From positions 411,690,044-411,754,043 of the forward strand of contig NC_080671.1 of assembly GCF_030247195.1 (NCBI RefSeq): DNA of 64,000 bases. Direction: 5' to 3'. Positions 33,240-45,298 of this stretch are shown one piece after another; position 1 is the stretch's first letter; each line of letters opens with the position of its first letter. The DNA comes from Topomyia yanbarensis (lineage: Eukaryota > Arthropoda > Insecta > Diptera > Culicidae). The notes under the pieces were generated by a model that was not told the origin of the DNA, ran no database searches, and worked only from the letters and a program-made list of their open reading frames with translations. The position numbers and the translations under genes were made by a program.

Positions 33240-34560
33240 AGTCCTGCACGAATAGCACTTCGAATAAACTGAATAAATTAAAGAAAAATAATAAAACAAA
33301 TAAAAATTTAAAATAAATGGATAGAATGATTAATATCAATCAAATTAGTAAAACAAATCAAATTGGCTCAAATGAAAATTAGACAATATTAAAAAAAGTT
33401 ATGAAATTAAGAGAGTAAATTAAATTGTTTCAAGCTAACAAACTGTCATCCAATAATAAAAAGAACTGACTAAACCAAATTAATAAAATGAAGAAACTGA
33501 ATAAAATATATGATCTGGGAAAAATTAATAATTTAATAAAATGATTGAAATAAATTAAATAAATAATATGAATAATACCAAAAAATGTGGAATTAATAAG
33601 ATAAATAATACGAATAATATGGATAAAATTAACCCTTTCATACCCAATATTTTACTAGCACATATAAAGTTCTAAATCCGTTTTTCTTAAAAGTGTAAAG
33701 AAATACGAAAAACCTGTTTTGATCAAGCTAGATGCTTATCTAGCAGTGTGAGAAGCTGCTCAATTTTTACATTCCGATTCTTAATACACATCTCCTGCCA
33801 AGTTTTCAACAATATTTGAAGACAGCGATGATATATCAAAATATATTTTTTCACCGATAACTGAAAATGTCTCTAGCAACACTGCTCCAGTGGAATCCAA
33901 TCAGAACAATGGCAATAACTTCAGTTCTACGGATATTTCTTGTAACTGTTAGCGCTCAAATAAACGATGATAGTCACAATTTGTTTGAAAACGTGGTTGT
34001 TCATAAATAACAGGGTATGCAGAAGGTTAATAAAATCAATAAAATATACAAAATGAAGAAAGTGATAAAATGAATTAAAAGGTTTTTTTCCATATATTTT
34101 ATCATTTTTTCATTTTGTTTGCTTTTAAACAATAAAACGATTGAAATGACAAGAAATCAGCGATATTAAAAAGTAATAGAATTAAAAGAATAAATTTAAT
34201 TGTGTTTATTTAATGTTCTAGATGAAATGAATAAAATTAATGACTGAACAAAATTAGTCAATTTATTAAAATGAATAAAATGTGTAAACCCGAAAAATAA
34301 TATAAAATTGCATAACACGAAAAAGGTTAATAAAATAAATTGAATGAATGATACGAATAAGATGTATGAGATAATAAACTAATCGGAATGCATAGAAAGA
34401 ATGAAATTAATACTATAGATAAAATGAGGTCAAATAAACAAAATGAATCAAAAGAATGCTAAATGAAAAAAAATCATTAAAATGAAATGATCATATATTT
34501 AAAATAAGTCAAATAAAATGAAAATAAAATGAAAAAAAAAAACAAAACGAATATAATCCA
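33240..34560. repeat. A-rich AATAAAATGA degenerate repeat tract
   Basis: Over 1.3 kb the plus strand is dominated by AATAAAATGAATAAA-like words, interrupted by a TTAA-flanked MITE (33633-34026). The composition is the strand-reverse of the T-rich interior of the hAT element at 2210-3365, so the two may be related. Confidence 0.6.
33633..34026. mobile_element. TTAA-flanked MITE (CCCTTTCATGCCCA family), short copy
   Basis: CCCTTTCATACCCAATATTT starts after TTAA 33629-33632; the other end, AGGGTATGCAGAAGG, stops at 34026 before TTAA 34027-34030. It shares internal blocks with the copy at 37063-37576, such as AACACTGCTCCAG(T)GGAATCCAATC, but is 120 bases shorter. Confidence 0.8.
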
Positions 34561-34599
34561 TGAAATGAATGTTGTTAAAATGAAAAGAAGAAGAAGCGT

Positions 34600-34680
34600 A
34601 CTGAGTCATTGCAGCTATCATCTTTACGCGGATGACTTTCAACTATACCTCTCTGGTGATAAAAAACGCTATGGAACGAG
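34600..34680 (+). pseudogene. Relic of a non-LTR reverse transcriptase (YADD box)
   Basis: A short plus-strand stretch encodes CSYHLYADDFQLYLSGD, the catalytic box of CR1/Jockey-type reverse transcriptases with typical following residues. No flanking RT domain survives. It is a fragment of some 80 bases at the edge of the A-rich tract. Confidence 0.5.
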
Positions 34681-36208
34681 ACATTTGGCGAAGAAAAACT
34701 ATTTTACTGCAAGAAAATATCGGAATGCAAAACAATTCACCATGTTGTATAATTTACTCATTTTTTTTAACTTGAATTTGCTGTTTCTTGACATTGACGT
34801 GTAACGCAGATCAGAACGCAGCCATATAAATGACAGCATCGTTTGATTAAAGCTTTCCAAATATTTTAGGCCGGTTTAAAAGTTAGTCCGGTTTAAAAAG
34901 TGTTGGTACGACTTTGTGCTTACGGCTATAAATTAGCTAGAAATTACTAAGCAGGAAAAGTTTTAAAAAAATAGTTATGAAAGGATTTGGAATATACAGA
35001 TAGGAAAACTGTCGGCTCTCATGGTAAAGAAGGACGACTCCGCTGTTGCCGTGAAACATGGTAGATTTAAGGAATTCGTAGTAACTCTGCCTAAGCACGA
35101 CTCCTACCAGCAGAAGATAAAAAATAGTCCGGAAGCTTCTAAGCCTGCTCCTACCCAAGTAATAATTGAAGTTTTACAGCACGCTACAAGGGCAAGCTTA
35201 GTTTAATAGTGAATATTGAAAATTGAAAAAGTAATTTTAGGTGAAAATCTAGGTCAGAATTCACATACTGAAAAAATTGATTTCATGAAATGAAGTTAAC
35301 AAAGTTTTAAAGTAAAATAAAAATTATTTTTTAAACTTAAAAACCTATGGCAAAAAAAATCAGTGGGCCATAATCCATTACCAAATCCTGACGAGATAGA
35401 CAGAGAAACAATATATTTCGTATATATTTTGATCTGATTACTCAAATTCAATTTTTGTTTTTATATATTTTTTATATCTTGTAATGAATTTTTTATGGAT
35501 TTTACCACCTCTCGAGCTCAGTTCATAGTACTTTTTTATTGATTTTATTTATGTTTTGCTTTTTTCAGTTGTAAAAATTTTCAATGAAACATTCTTGAGT
35601 TTTGGATGTTCAAGAAAAATTTAATTGGTATTAAAACAAGGAAGCATTATAGCAGGGAGCCTATTAAAATTGAAATAGCTCGTATGTTGAGATCCACTCT
35701 GATTTTTTAACAAAATTTTCCCAAAATAATTCTTAAAATTTAGAAAAAAAATCCAAATTAGAAACATTTGAAGCTACGAATGTAGAATCGTTATGAGTCT
35801 TCTTTTCCGGTATAGTGCTCTTTGTGACCGGTTCTGTAAATTTTTGACTGCAATTTGCTTGCAATGAAATGCAAAAATTTTGAAAAAAGCTAATGTTTTC
35901 ATAAATTGTTACACGATGGAAAATAGCGAATTAATTCTGCGCAAAAGAAATGAAAACCCGAGTTTGATGATCACAATGGCCAAACCTTTATATGTGCAGT
36001 ACAAACAGATTCCATGTAATTTTTATCTGCTGTCCTGAAGGTGCCATTGTGTTGTCGAAGCGATGTCATCGTTTTCGTATAGGGCTATCAAGCGATCGAG
36101 CTGTACCGTAAAGCAAAACATTATGGCCAAAATCGCGGGTCTGAAAGATGTATGGTCAGGATCTGAACAAATTCAGTAAATGCATCGGAAATGGTAATGA
36201 AAATTTGA
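34681..36208. other. Unassigned AT-rich DNA
   Basis: A 61-codon plus frame at 35021-35206 (starts VKKDDSAVAVKHGRFKEFVV) has a coding-like composition but no recognised motif or splice context. Otherwise I see nothing. Confidence 0.3.
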
Positions 36209-36300
36209 TTTTAACCCATTCATGGCCATGTTGTTTGTGGACAACAACGTTTTTAAACAGCTATAACTTCACCCAAAACAATTTCCAAATGCAAAAAAGG
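36209..36300. mobile_element. Fragment of the CCCTTTCATGCCCA MITE family
   Basis: TTAACCCATTCATGGCCATG and then TTGTTTGTGGACAACAACG match the inverted right end of the copy at 37063-37576. The other end is not seen. Confidence 0.6.
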
Positions 36301-37058
36301 CATTACATCCTTTCGTGCATATTCTGAATTAGAATCATGCCTTCTTTGCATTGTAGACCAAACATAGCTACAGCATTATATCAACACAACTTGATTCACG
36401 ATAAAATAAATTGATTAAGAATACACGCTATCATATGATCTGTCCGCATGTAAAAGTATTGGTTGGTTTTGCTTGCTGAGTCTGCCAAAAAGATGGTGTA
36501 TTCTATACATGAATACCTCTGTGGTGTTTGTAAAAACTTCTGTCTTCATACAGAGTTACGCTTTTTTGTCTGCGAATAGCTCAATTCCAACCACACCAAA
36601 CGCATCAACAGTTTACGTTCACGAGAGTGTGTGATATACGCGTTGTTATTTTCCCATAGCGAATGGCAAACCAGTAAAATCATCGCTATCTCATTCCATG
36701 CTTCAGAGAAGAGTGGAAGAAAATGATTTGTGCTCAGATTGATTTGCGATGATCATTGACCAGGGTGATTTCGTCGGCGGTATATAATTGGGTGTCGCAT
36801 CCGTAGACGCCCATGTTAAACCCCCATAAGATTCGGTGCAACAATCGACCGATTAATTGGTGACATAGTCGGCCGATTGTGCCGACGCAAACCGATTTAG
36901 TCGATGGGAAAATCGGGAGGATTTTCTATGGGGGAGTAACTGCCACTGCTGCGCAAAAGTGCAAAACCACGTCATCAATTATCCCTTATAGTTTATGATA
37001 CTTTAAACTTAGATACTATTACGGCGAAATTATGATATGATATCACCTGAATCTACTG
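36300..37058. other. Unassigned DNA
   Basis: The stretch 36770-36950 is slightly GC-richer with repeated CCGATT/ATCGG words (AATCGACCGATTAATTGG). No gene was recognised. Confidence 0.3.
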
Positions 37059-37062
37059 TTAA

Positions 37063-37576
37063 CCCTTTCATGCCCAACTTTTTTCTAGTGCATGTAGGGT
37101 TTCAAAATTATTTTTTCTTGAAAACGGTGGGTTCAAGAAACTCGAAAAAACTTTTTCATAAAGGTAGGTGCTTCTCTTGCAGTACTAGAAGTTGCGAAAT
37201 TTTTACTTTCCAATGCTCACTACAATTCTAGAATATTTACAATAGTCCAATTGCTTGGAAAACGTAGCCAAAAATAGTCTAAATTCATAAGTTTTATCAG
37301 TTTTCACTAATATTGCATCATAACGAAGTTATATGAAAAATTAATTTTCCGTCGTCAACATAAACTGTCCCTGGCAGCACTGCTCCATCGGAATTCAATC
37401 GGACTAATTGCAAAACTTCAGCTCTAGATCTGATCCTTATAACTGTTAATACTCAAATGAAAGCTAATAGTCACATTTATTAGCCTTACTTATTTTTGTG
37501 AGCAAATCTTGCCTCAATCAAAAGTTATAGCTGTTTGAAAACGTTGTTGTCCACAAACAACATGGGCTTGAAAGGG
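37063..37576. mobile_element. TTAA-flanked piggyBac-like MITE, complete copy (514 bp)
   Basis: TTAA at 37059-37062 and 37577-37580. Ends are CCCTTTCATGCCCAAC and, on the other strand, CCCTTTCAAGCCCATG. Three other copies or fragments lie at 33633-34026, 36209-36300 and 38170-38637. The TTAA duplication is characteristic of piggyBac-type transposases. Confidence 0.85.
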
Positions 37577-37579
37577 TTA

Positions 37580-38169
37580 ATATGAGGAATGCCCGAAATG
37601 ATTGGCGGACGGCTTCTATAGGACAAATGTTGAATTAACTTCTTAGCCCAATGTTCCCATATAGGTAGCTTTTTCCTGTGTATAGTGCGCTTAAATAATC
37701 ATTATTAACATTTATAGTCTAGCCACAAGATGCTAGAACTCGCATATCGCTGCTAAATTTAGGGTTGAAAGAACCTAATATCAACACATAATCATCACCC
37801 ACACCCCACCAATTTGATGATGCTATAAACAGTTATTCTCGTATATGCAGCATATAATCAGTAGAAAGGCGAAATGGAAACAGGTTCTTGAGCGTGTATT
37901 ATATTTTCAGAGTACACATGTATCCGAGCGGAAACAACCTTTACATGTGTATTAGTGCGGAGTCATTTTAATACTAATACTCCGATATCGTTAAATTCAC
38001 TAATACATTCCCAACTGTGGGTTTGTGTAAGTTTCTGTGGTGTAATCGCCATTTAATGCATTTTTGTCCCGGACCAATATCGCTTTATATGCGTTATACC
38101 AGTTACAATGCAAAATTCTCATTAGAATCATGCTTATTAGCATGTAAATCATACGGTTCGCGTTTTAAG
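37580..38169. other. Unassigned DNA
   Basis: No gene or bounded element recognised. Confidence 0.3.
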
Positions 38170-38637
38170 TGTTTTGATTAAAGCAAAATTTGCTCACAAA
38201 AACAAGTAAGGCTAATAAATGTGACTATTGCCTTTCATTTGAGTATTAATAGTTTCAAGGACGAGCTCTAAAACTGAAGTTATTGCAATTAGTCTGATTG
38301 GATTCCGATCGAGCAGTGCTGCCAGGAACAGTTTACGTTGACGACGGAAAATGAATTTTTCATATATCTTCGTTATATTGCAATATTATTGAAAATTGAT
38401 AAAACTTATCAATTTAGACTACCTTTGGCTACATTTTCCACGCAATTGGACTATTGTAAATATTTTAGGAGAATTGTATTGAGCGTTAGATGACAAAAAT
38501 TGAGCAGCTTCTAGAACTGCGAGGGAAGCACCTATCTTTATGAAAAAAGACTTTTAGTGTTTCTTGACCCCACCGTTTTCAAGGAAAAATTGTTTTGAAA
38601 CCCTACATGCACTAGAAAAAAGTTGGGCATGAAAGGG
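38170..38637. mobile_element. TTAA MITE, inverted copy, truncated at one end
   Basis: It runs inverted relative to the copy at 37063, ending in GTTGGGCATGAAAGGG followed by TTAA at 38638-38641. The other terminus (CCCTTTCAAGCCC) is missing, and the match starts near TGATTAAAGCAAAATTTGCTC. Confidence 0.75.
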
Positions 38638-38813
38638 TTAAATAGCTTCCGGGACAGAAGCATTATGTTGCCAAAGATCACAAATTTCCAAGAAGTATAA
38701 AATTGTTGATGCAGACAAGTTTGCCGGAAAAGTGTATGACCTGGTAGTAAATTTGCAGTTGTGGCCGTAAGACTCCGATTTTCATCACAACCTACAATAT
38801 GAACCGAGTTATA

Positions 38814-39132
38814 GGGTAAAGTGCCTATTTTCACCATGCTAAGCAGAGTGCCTCACTAATTCATTAATTTCTCAACCCACAATCAATGGAATGCATAAAA
38901 ATTGACATCAACAGCTTTGCTTCGTTGTTAAGAACAAATATAATAACACAAATGCGCTTAAAAAAGTGAAATTCTCGTGTTTGAGCGCAACGAAAACTCG
39001 AATCGAGTGCCCCTATTGTTGCGCTACAATTTGACTCAATGCGTTGAACAAAGATGGCAGATACTGCTCTAACCAACGGTTTCAAATGGGTGGGGTGGTA
39101 ATAGAAACATGGCGAAAATGGGCTCATCACCC
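38814..39132. mobile_element. 319-bp TA-flanked MITE (GGGTGATGAGCC family), copy 3, inverted
   Basis: TA at 38812-38813 and 39133-39134. GGGTAAAGTGCCTATTTTCA at the left and AATGGGCTCATCACCC at the right are the termini. The internal sequence is the reverse complement of 6692-7010, for example CGAATCGAGTGCCCCTATTG. Confidence 0.85.
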
Positions 39133-39489
39133 TACATCTACGATAGTCTTAAAAACATCTAGTGATTAATTAGATCCCTCCCAAGTTTTTGCCATATTTG
39201 GCGAGTAGCTACTACAGTAAGAATGAGCAATAGCAGTTCCGGGATAATGACATCAACGTCCTTGAGAATAGGATGAACTCCCCAAACTGCCCGGAATTTC
39301 AACCAATCCAAATCTATACACTATATAAATATACAAAATTGAAACATGGCTAAGGATGATAATTCAATGACCAGATACTGGAAAAAAGCAGCAAGAGGTG
39401 TTGGCCAGCAGCTTGTGCAGAAATTAAATGCAGGTATCAAGCCCAAAGCTAAAATTTTCATTCGAGACGAATAAAAACCGCAAAATGCA

Positions 39490-40866
39490 CAGTGGTTCCA
39501 TTCCTTAAGAGGGGGGGGTCATAAATCTGTGCAATGCAAATATCGCTACTAAACTATATTTCTTTAGTAAATCTAGGGTCGAATTTCACATTAAAAAATT
39601 TATTGTATCCACCTAACAGTATACTATGGTCTTTCTTATTACACTAATCATTCATATTAACTTAACATTATTTTTTTGCTCTAACATTTTTAGAGTATCA
39701 AATAGTACATTTTTTGCTTGCAAAAAACATGATTTTTTATTGAAAATTCTTGAAGCTGCAGCTTTTGTGCTTGAACTCCAATATTTTGATATCGTTTCCA
39801 GTGAACATGATATCTCGTGAACCAAATCACAGACCAATCTTCAATTTTGGAATGTTGTTCGTGATTATAATAGCAAGCTCACCACAAAATTTCAAATTAA
39901 TTGTGAATGCTTTCCCAAAAATTTTTAAGAATACAACGTGTTTCATCCGCCGTAAAAATAAAGCTTTTTGCACAAATAAAAAATATCCTCATTACGGTAC
40001 CAATAATTTATTTGTGAATTGGAATTACGGATATGGTATGAATCGCAATGGACTTTCTCAAAAAATCCGCATTCGAGAACATCGTTGTGGTACGAAGTAG
40101 AGTGAGCCGTACATCGAATATTCCATTCTAACACGTGTTTCAAAAAGTAGCGTCCAATAAATTAACGTAACTCAAGTTGTAATGATCCGATTGAAATTTT
40201 TTTTTTGTGAAAATAATAATTATATATAATAATAATTATATATAATAATAATTATATATAACTTATTTCAAGATCTAAAGTATTACTAAATAATATAGTT
40301 TTAAAATGTGAAATAAATGTTTTCGTCTTGTACTAACTCGTCAAACATATACAATATCTTAGATTCTCCAGGCATTCTGGGAGCAGACATGCGCAGCTGA
40401 AGCCTAGTTTAAAAGGAACTGAATAGTTTGAAGATCAATTTAAAGAAAAATTCGCGAGGGATATCGAAGGAAAAAGTTAAAGCCAAATTCCAAATTTTTA
40501 TTTAAATTCTTCGAATACATATGCAAACATACTCATCTTTCTGCACTCCATATCCACCTAAACCCGATAATTATCGTTCAATACACAGCTATTAGTAACG
40601 TTGTCTGATAAAAATACTAATTTAATAACTACAGTTCGACAAAAAAATTTCTGACGAGCAATCAATTATCAATGTTTTTTTTAACTTATCGGTATATAGC
40701 GAGCCACCCTAAGAATTCATCTATATACTTAAAAATCAGTTCATTATTTTCAAAATCAAGTTTGAAACAATAAAACATATATCCATAACCATATAATCAC
40801 GAGATAAAAAACACGCTCTTGCCGATATATATTTTTTACATTATTGGACTATGGGTGGACCACTGT
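39490..40866. mobile_element. Possible element with CACAGTGG ends
   Basis: CACAGTGGTTCCATTCC near 39488 and the mirrored GGACCACTGTG near 40866 could be terminal repeats. The flanks CAAAATG and CAATG are only roughly alike. A plus-strand frame inside (39750-40100) has a hydrophobic start, MLFVIIIASS, and a few cysteines but no recognised family. The evidence is weak. Confidence 0.35.
40213..40262. repeat. 17-bp AT tandem repeat, three copies
   Basis: AATAATAATTATATAT-type units repeat three times in tandem. Confidence 0.8.
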
Positions 40867-41584
40867 GCAATGTATGTTTAAACTACAATAAATACGCATC
40901 ATTTTCTTCTAATAACGCTTTATGCTAAAGCATACTTCCAATTAAAAGCATCAAATTGGCTTTGCTTATTGCAGGATACATAAAGCAAATGTTAAAAAAA
41001 TCCAGTCAACTCATACGAAATCACAACTTTAAATATTCTTAAAAAATTCCATGCACCAATAGTTTACGAGTTATGTGGGTCTGAAAAATGGTCAATTTTA
41101 CTAACTTCAAAAAAATCATATTGCAAAAAACGTGAGAAATGTTTTGCGTCAAAGACCACGAGAAATTTTTTTCGAGGAAGTTGAAAATGTTTCATGTTAA
41201 TTTTAAGCCTACTTAAAGTGGGATGATAATTAGAAACAACTTCAATTTCAATAACAAAATAAAAAAAAACTGTTTTACAATCGAACCACTACCAGAAATC
41301 TACCTGATAATGAAGGTTTAACATAACTGAATGTTTTTAAGCCGTTAGCCCACCTTAATGGAAAAGGCTGCGCACGCCTATGGCCGCTCGTTGACGTATT
41401 TTGACAATCTATAGCTTGCTTGAAAGGTATTTTTACAAGCTTTCTAATTATGTGCACACAGCACGACTACGTTGTTCGAAAGTTATTTGCTTAAAACCCT
41501 TTGTGCTTTGACAAAATCATCCATATTTCAGAAAATAAACAACATATCGAAAAACAAAAATAATAGTGTCAAATGGCAACGTTA
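40867..41584. other. Unassigned DNA
   Basis: No gene or bounded repeat recognised. Confidence 0.3.
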
Positions 41585-41811
41585 GGCCTTTCATTTGGAA
41601 CTAATTTCATTACGATCGGTTCAACGGTTGCTGAGATAATTACATGACATTAGTGCACATACATACCCACACACACACATATACAGACATTGTCCCAATC
41701 TGTCGAGCTGAGTCGATTGGTATATGAGACTCGGCCCTCCGGGCCTCGGAAGAAGTTTTCAAAGTTTGAGCGAATTCTATACATTTATTTTGTAAGAAAT
41801 GTAATAAACTA
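41585..41811 (+). repeat. Microsatellite-bearing interspersed repeat, uninterrupted copy
   Basis: It contains TTTGGAACTAATTTC, GATCGGTTCAACGG, the ACACAC tract at about 41663-41685, then AGACATTGTCC, GAGCTGAGTCGATTGGTATA and CGGCCCTCCGGGCC, ending TGTAAGAAATG. This is the same family that was split by the R1-like element at 17644/22961 and shows the empty site. Confidence 0.6.
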
Positions 41812-42090
41812 GGGTAATGAACCAAATTTTTGCCAAATTTCCATCAACATCATTCCAATTTGAAACAACTAGTTAGTGCACCATCTAACATCTTTGATCT
41901 ATGTATTGGCTCAGATGGTAGGATGGAAATTGCAGCACCAGATTCTTGTGTTTGTGGCACTCAATTATAAAAATGGTTCTTAGGAACGAAGCAAAGATAT
42001 TCACGTTAATTTAAACTCATTTCAGCGATTGTAGGCCGAGTGATTAACAAATTAGCGTGGCACCCATCGTGGGCTGCTATTCGGCTCGAT
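41812..42090. mobile_element. GGGTGATGAGCC-family MITE, degraded copy 4
   Basis: It starts with GGGTAATGAACC after TA and keeps the internal blocks TTGGCTCAGATGGTAGGATG and AACGAAGCAAAGATATTCACG. The right terminus is not recognisable near 42090. Confidence 0.65.
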
Positions 42091-42195
42091 GCAAGTTCCT
42101 CCTCCAAACACTGTCAACTCATTCAGTGTCAAAAGAAAGGATATGCCAAACGCACAATTGCTTCCTTTTCCACTCACAACCCCGTTTTGTTAGTA

Positions 42196-42683
42196 GGGTG
42201 GGTGCTCCTATAGTTGAGGTGTACCAATAGTTGCAGTAGTGGGTTATACGCCTAACTAAGGTACCAACCATCAACAAATATTTTTTTATCGATTCATCAC
42301 ACTAAAATTATGCGACAATAAAACTGTTATCCTTGAAATTTGCTCAAATAACTATTGAAAAAAATGATTTTCTTAGAATTTTGAGCTCCCTTGCACCTAT
42401 AGTTGATGTAGTGTACCTATAGTTGCAAGTCCCATAAGAAAGCAATGGGATTTGCAACAATAGGAACCGAAATTAGCGATTGCACCACTATTGGTCCATG
42501 TGTTCCTATAGTGGTACAAGCGGTTTTGAATACATAAATTGGTTATTAAGCCATCTTTATATTTTTCCCTTGAAGTAGGGACTGAAAGCTTTCGTTTAAT
42601 GTATTAACATTGCCCATACGTCTATTAACCGATTTTTTTATCAAAAGTTTTCCTTAAGCATGCAACTATTGGTACATCCACCC
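42196..42683. mobile_element. TA-flanked MITE with CCTATAGTTG repeats (488 bp)
   Basis: The left end GGGTGGGTGCTCCTATAGTTG faces the right end, read on the other strand as GGGTGGATGTACCAATAGTTG. TA lies on both sides (42194-42195 and 42684-42685). Inside, CCTATAGTTG-like and CCTATAGTGGT-like words recur in both orientations, as subterminal transposase-binding repeats often do. Confidence 0.8.
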
Positions 42684-42804
42684 TAAGGTTCATCCCTTCA
42701 ACCAAGCAGGCGGTGAAAAGTTGCAGCACTACATTGTACACGTTCATTTGAATCGGAACCAATTGGAGTGAACTCGATTGCGATTGATTGATCCATTGTT
42801 TTGA

Positions 42805-42990
42805 TTGATGAGAGTTTCCATCTCGGTTCTGTCGCGCCGTGTGATTGGACTTTTTCGCTTACTTTTACTAAATATTTGCGTACTTTTCATCATTGCCATG
42901 GGAATTTACACATTCAATTTTCGATTCCCGCATCCCCCCTCCCATCGTGTTGATTGGGTAGCCAAATTTCCGGGAGGAATTTCAGATTAA
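42805..42990 (+). CDS. Short frame with N-terminal membrane anchor, possible first exon
   Basis: The frame encodes a basic start (SVLSRRVIGLFR), one strong hydrophobic helix (LLLLNICVLFIIAMGIYTF) and a proline-containing stem-like stretch (FPHPPSHRVDW). This is the plan of a type II membrane protein such as a Golgi enzyme. It stops at TAA 42988-42990 after only 61 codons. A donor inside (for example GTAGCC after VDW) would be needed for a longer protein. No downstream exon was found and no family is claimed. Confidence 0.2.
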   Translation: MMRVSISVLSRRVIGLFRLLLLNICVLFIIAMGIYTFNFRFPHPPSHRVDWVAKFPGGISD

Positions 42991-45084
42991 TGCCCACCGA
43001 AAGGTGAATTAAATAAATTGGGACGGCGAACGGATTACCGTGCATAAAGCAGGCGGGCGTTGTGTTTTCGCTTTCCGTTCCGGTGAATGCATTTTATCAT
43101 CGCATGTGTGTGACTTTCCATAGCAGGCGATTCTGACTTTTTTAATTGCTTTGCATTCTTTTATTTTTTTTTTCAACAGATGATGGCTACATCGACAACC
43201 TATTTGCTGATTTTGATCCAATTCGAAACCTCGCGCTAGGAACGTCCTCTAAGAAAAGGCCAAACTTTCAATAATGTCTGGCAATATGGGAAGAAGTATA
43301 AATCTGTTTAAAAAAAAACAAATTGTCCTAATCATAAAAAATAATAATTGTCGCTAGCCGATTTAAGCACGAGAAAAAAAAGTGTCATGAATATTGAAAA
43401 TAATGATTATTGAACAGTCATGATGACATCCTTTATATTGTTCCTTACTCAACCCTGACTACTGGCTTTATTGAATTACGAGTATACATGTACGGAAACA
43501 TATCAACGGCCACATCAGAGCGAATCCACAGTTAACGGATCGACTGGCATTTACTCCAAGGTCGAATGATTCCGTCCCTAGCTATTCATTAGCGAGACCA
43601 ACCAAATGCACTCTCAAGTTGGTAACTTGGTTGGTTTTGGATAATAGCAATGCACTTCCGAATTAGCATGAATTATAAATATATCTGTCAGCTGTGGACT
43701 ATCATTCGAGATAACGTTGCCAGTTCTCCTGCTACAGTGTTTTGCATAATTCGCGAGTGTATCTCAGCTGGACAGGTGATACACAGATGGTGTGTTATAA
43801 GGAATAAGGATTTTCAAATTCGATCCGGGGAAATGAAGCTGGAGTTTATTTTGTGTTTCTGAGGAAACCCCTAGTCCAATGAAGTCGGAATTTCGTTTTT
43901 GGAGCTAGTTTCAATCCAGTGCTAAGTTACTGCCTGATTCTGATGAAACGAAATCGAAACGCAAATTCCATAACTAATTTAGCTATAGATTTTGCGCTCT
44001 TCACGCGAAAAGATGAATCAATTTTCTCCTTAATGGAAAAAAAAAGTTTTTGCCAAATTTGTCTCCACTAAGGTGAAAATCGACCATTTCTTTAGAAAAC
44101 TAATAATATATGCCATATAAACATAATTCCAATAAAAGTCTAGTACGTTATGTGCCTTCACAAATTCTAGAGGCCAGCTATAAACACGACATCAACATAT
44201 GAATAAAATTCTGCGATCCCAAACCCCGGACAAGTCCTCTTGGCGATATGTGGAATCCGATTCCGGCTCGGCACGCTTCTCAATTGTACAGGTTCAAACG
44301 GTGTAGGTACGCTGCAGGTTTTCTATAGTCCTGCGCTAAATTGTCCGGTCTGCACAATTAACGTCGTTTATGAATTATGATCGCATTATCGCTGTTAGTA
44401 TGCCGTTTAGACTCAGGTATGTTTTTTTCGCATCCGCGCTACCAATTATAGTAATTGGGTTGAAATAATCACTTCCGGTCGTGGTTGATACAATCTGCGT
44501 TTCACGGCTCATGGGCAGGTGTCCAAGAACAAATTAGTATCCTTGAGGGGGAAATGTTTAGCGCGGGAACAGAAAACAGACTTCCATGATTGAAGGAAAA
44601 AAAAATTAAAAAAAAGTTGTGTAAACATTTTATTGGACATCTAGGAAAAGATCAGCGCCTTTCTGTTATTTTAACTACTAACAATCCCTGATTTAAAACG
44701 AGGTTTGTTGTGAAAATTGCTTTCTTTTATAATTTTGCTATTTCATCCTGATCAGGTGAAACGGGTCATTTTTTAAGATTATATCTAATCGGGTATCGAT
44801 TCCATCAGAAGAAACTGCCCATCTAGCACACAAAACTCTGTAGCTCTTGAGTTCGACATCTGTTCTCTGTGATGCAGTACCCGTTCCCCCGTGTTTCAAA
44901 AGCGTTCACTCTATTGGCCAACCAGCCCTCCTTCCGTAAACGATTTTGAGACATTTTTTGACTTGTCTACGGGTTAGATTATCGTGTATCAGTAAATAGA
45001 GTTACTGAGGCCTATTCCTCTTAGAGCAGCGAACTTATCCTAAGAAACTGTCTGTACGAATAGGTCGAAGACCAGTATAAATGA
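42991..45084. other. Unassigned DNA
   Basis: About 2.1 kb without a recognised gene or bounded repeat on either strand. Confidence 0.3.
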
Positions 45085-45125
45085 ATTAATAAATTGATAA
45101 ATAAATAAATAAATAAATAAATGAA

Positions 45126-45168
<43 letters not shown>

Positions 45169-45169
45169 A

Positions 45170-45253
<84 letters not shown>

Positions 45254-45298
45254 ATGAATAGATAAACAAATAAATAAATAAGCAAATAAATAAATAAC
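45085..45298. repeat. (AAAT)n microsatellite, over 200 bp
   Basis: An almost pure AAAT array with a few interruptions (ATGAATAAAT, TTAAATAA). It makes the leucine/isoleucine/tyrosine/phenylalanine-rich frames seen on the minus strand. Confidence 0.95.

Noticed and set aside
33240..34560. Satellite or CRISPR-like array
   Set aside because: The words are degenerate and without constant spacing; this is eukaryotic low-complexity DNA.
39750..40100. Secreted cysteine-containing peptide gene
   Set aside because: There is a hydrophobic stretch and some cysteines, but no family pattern or splice context, and it lies inside a possible transposon.
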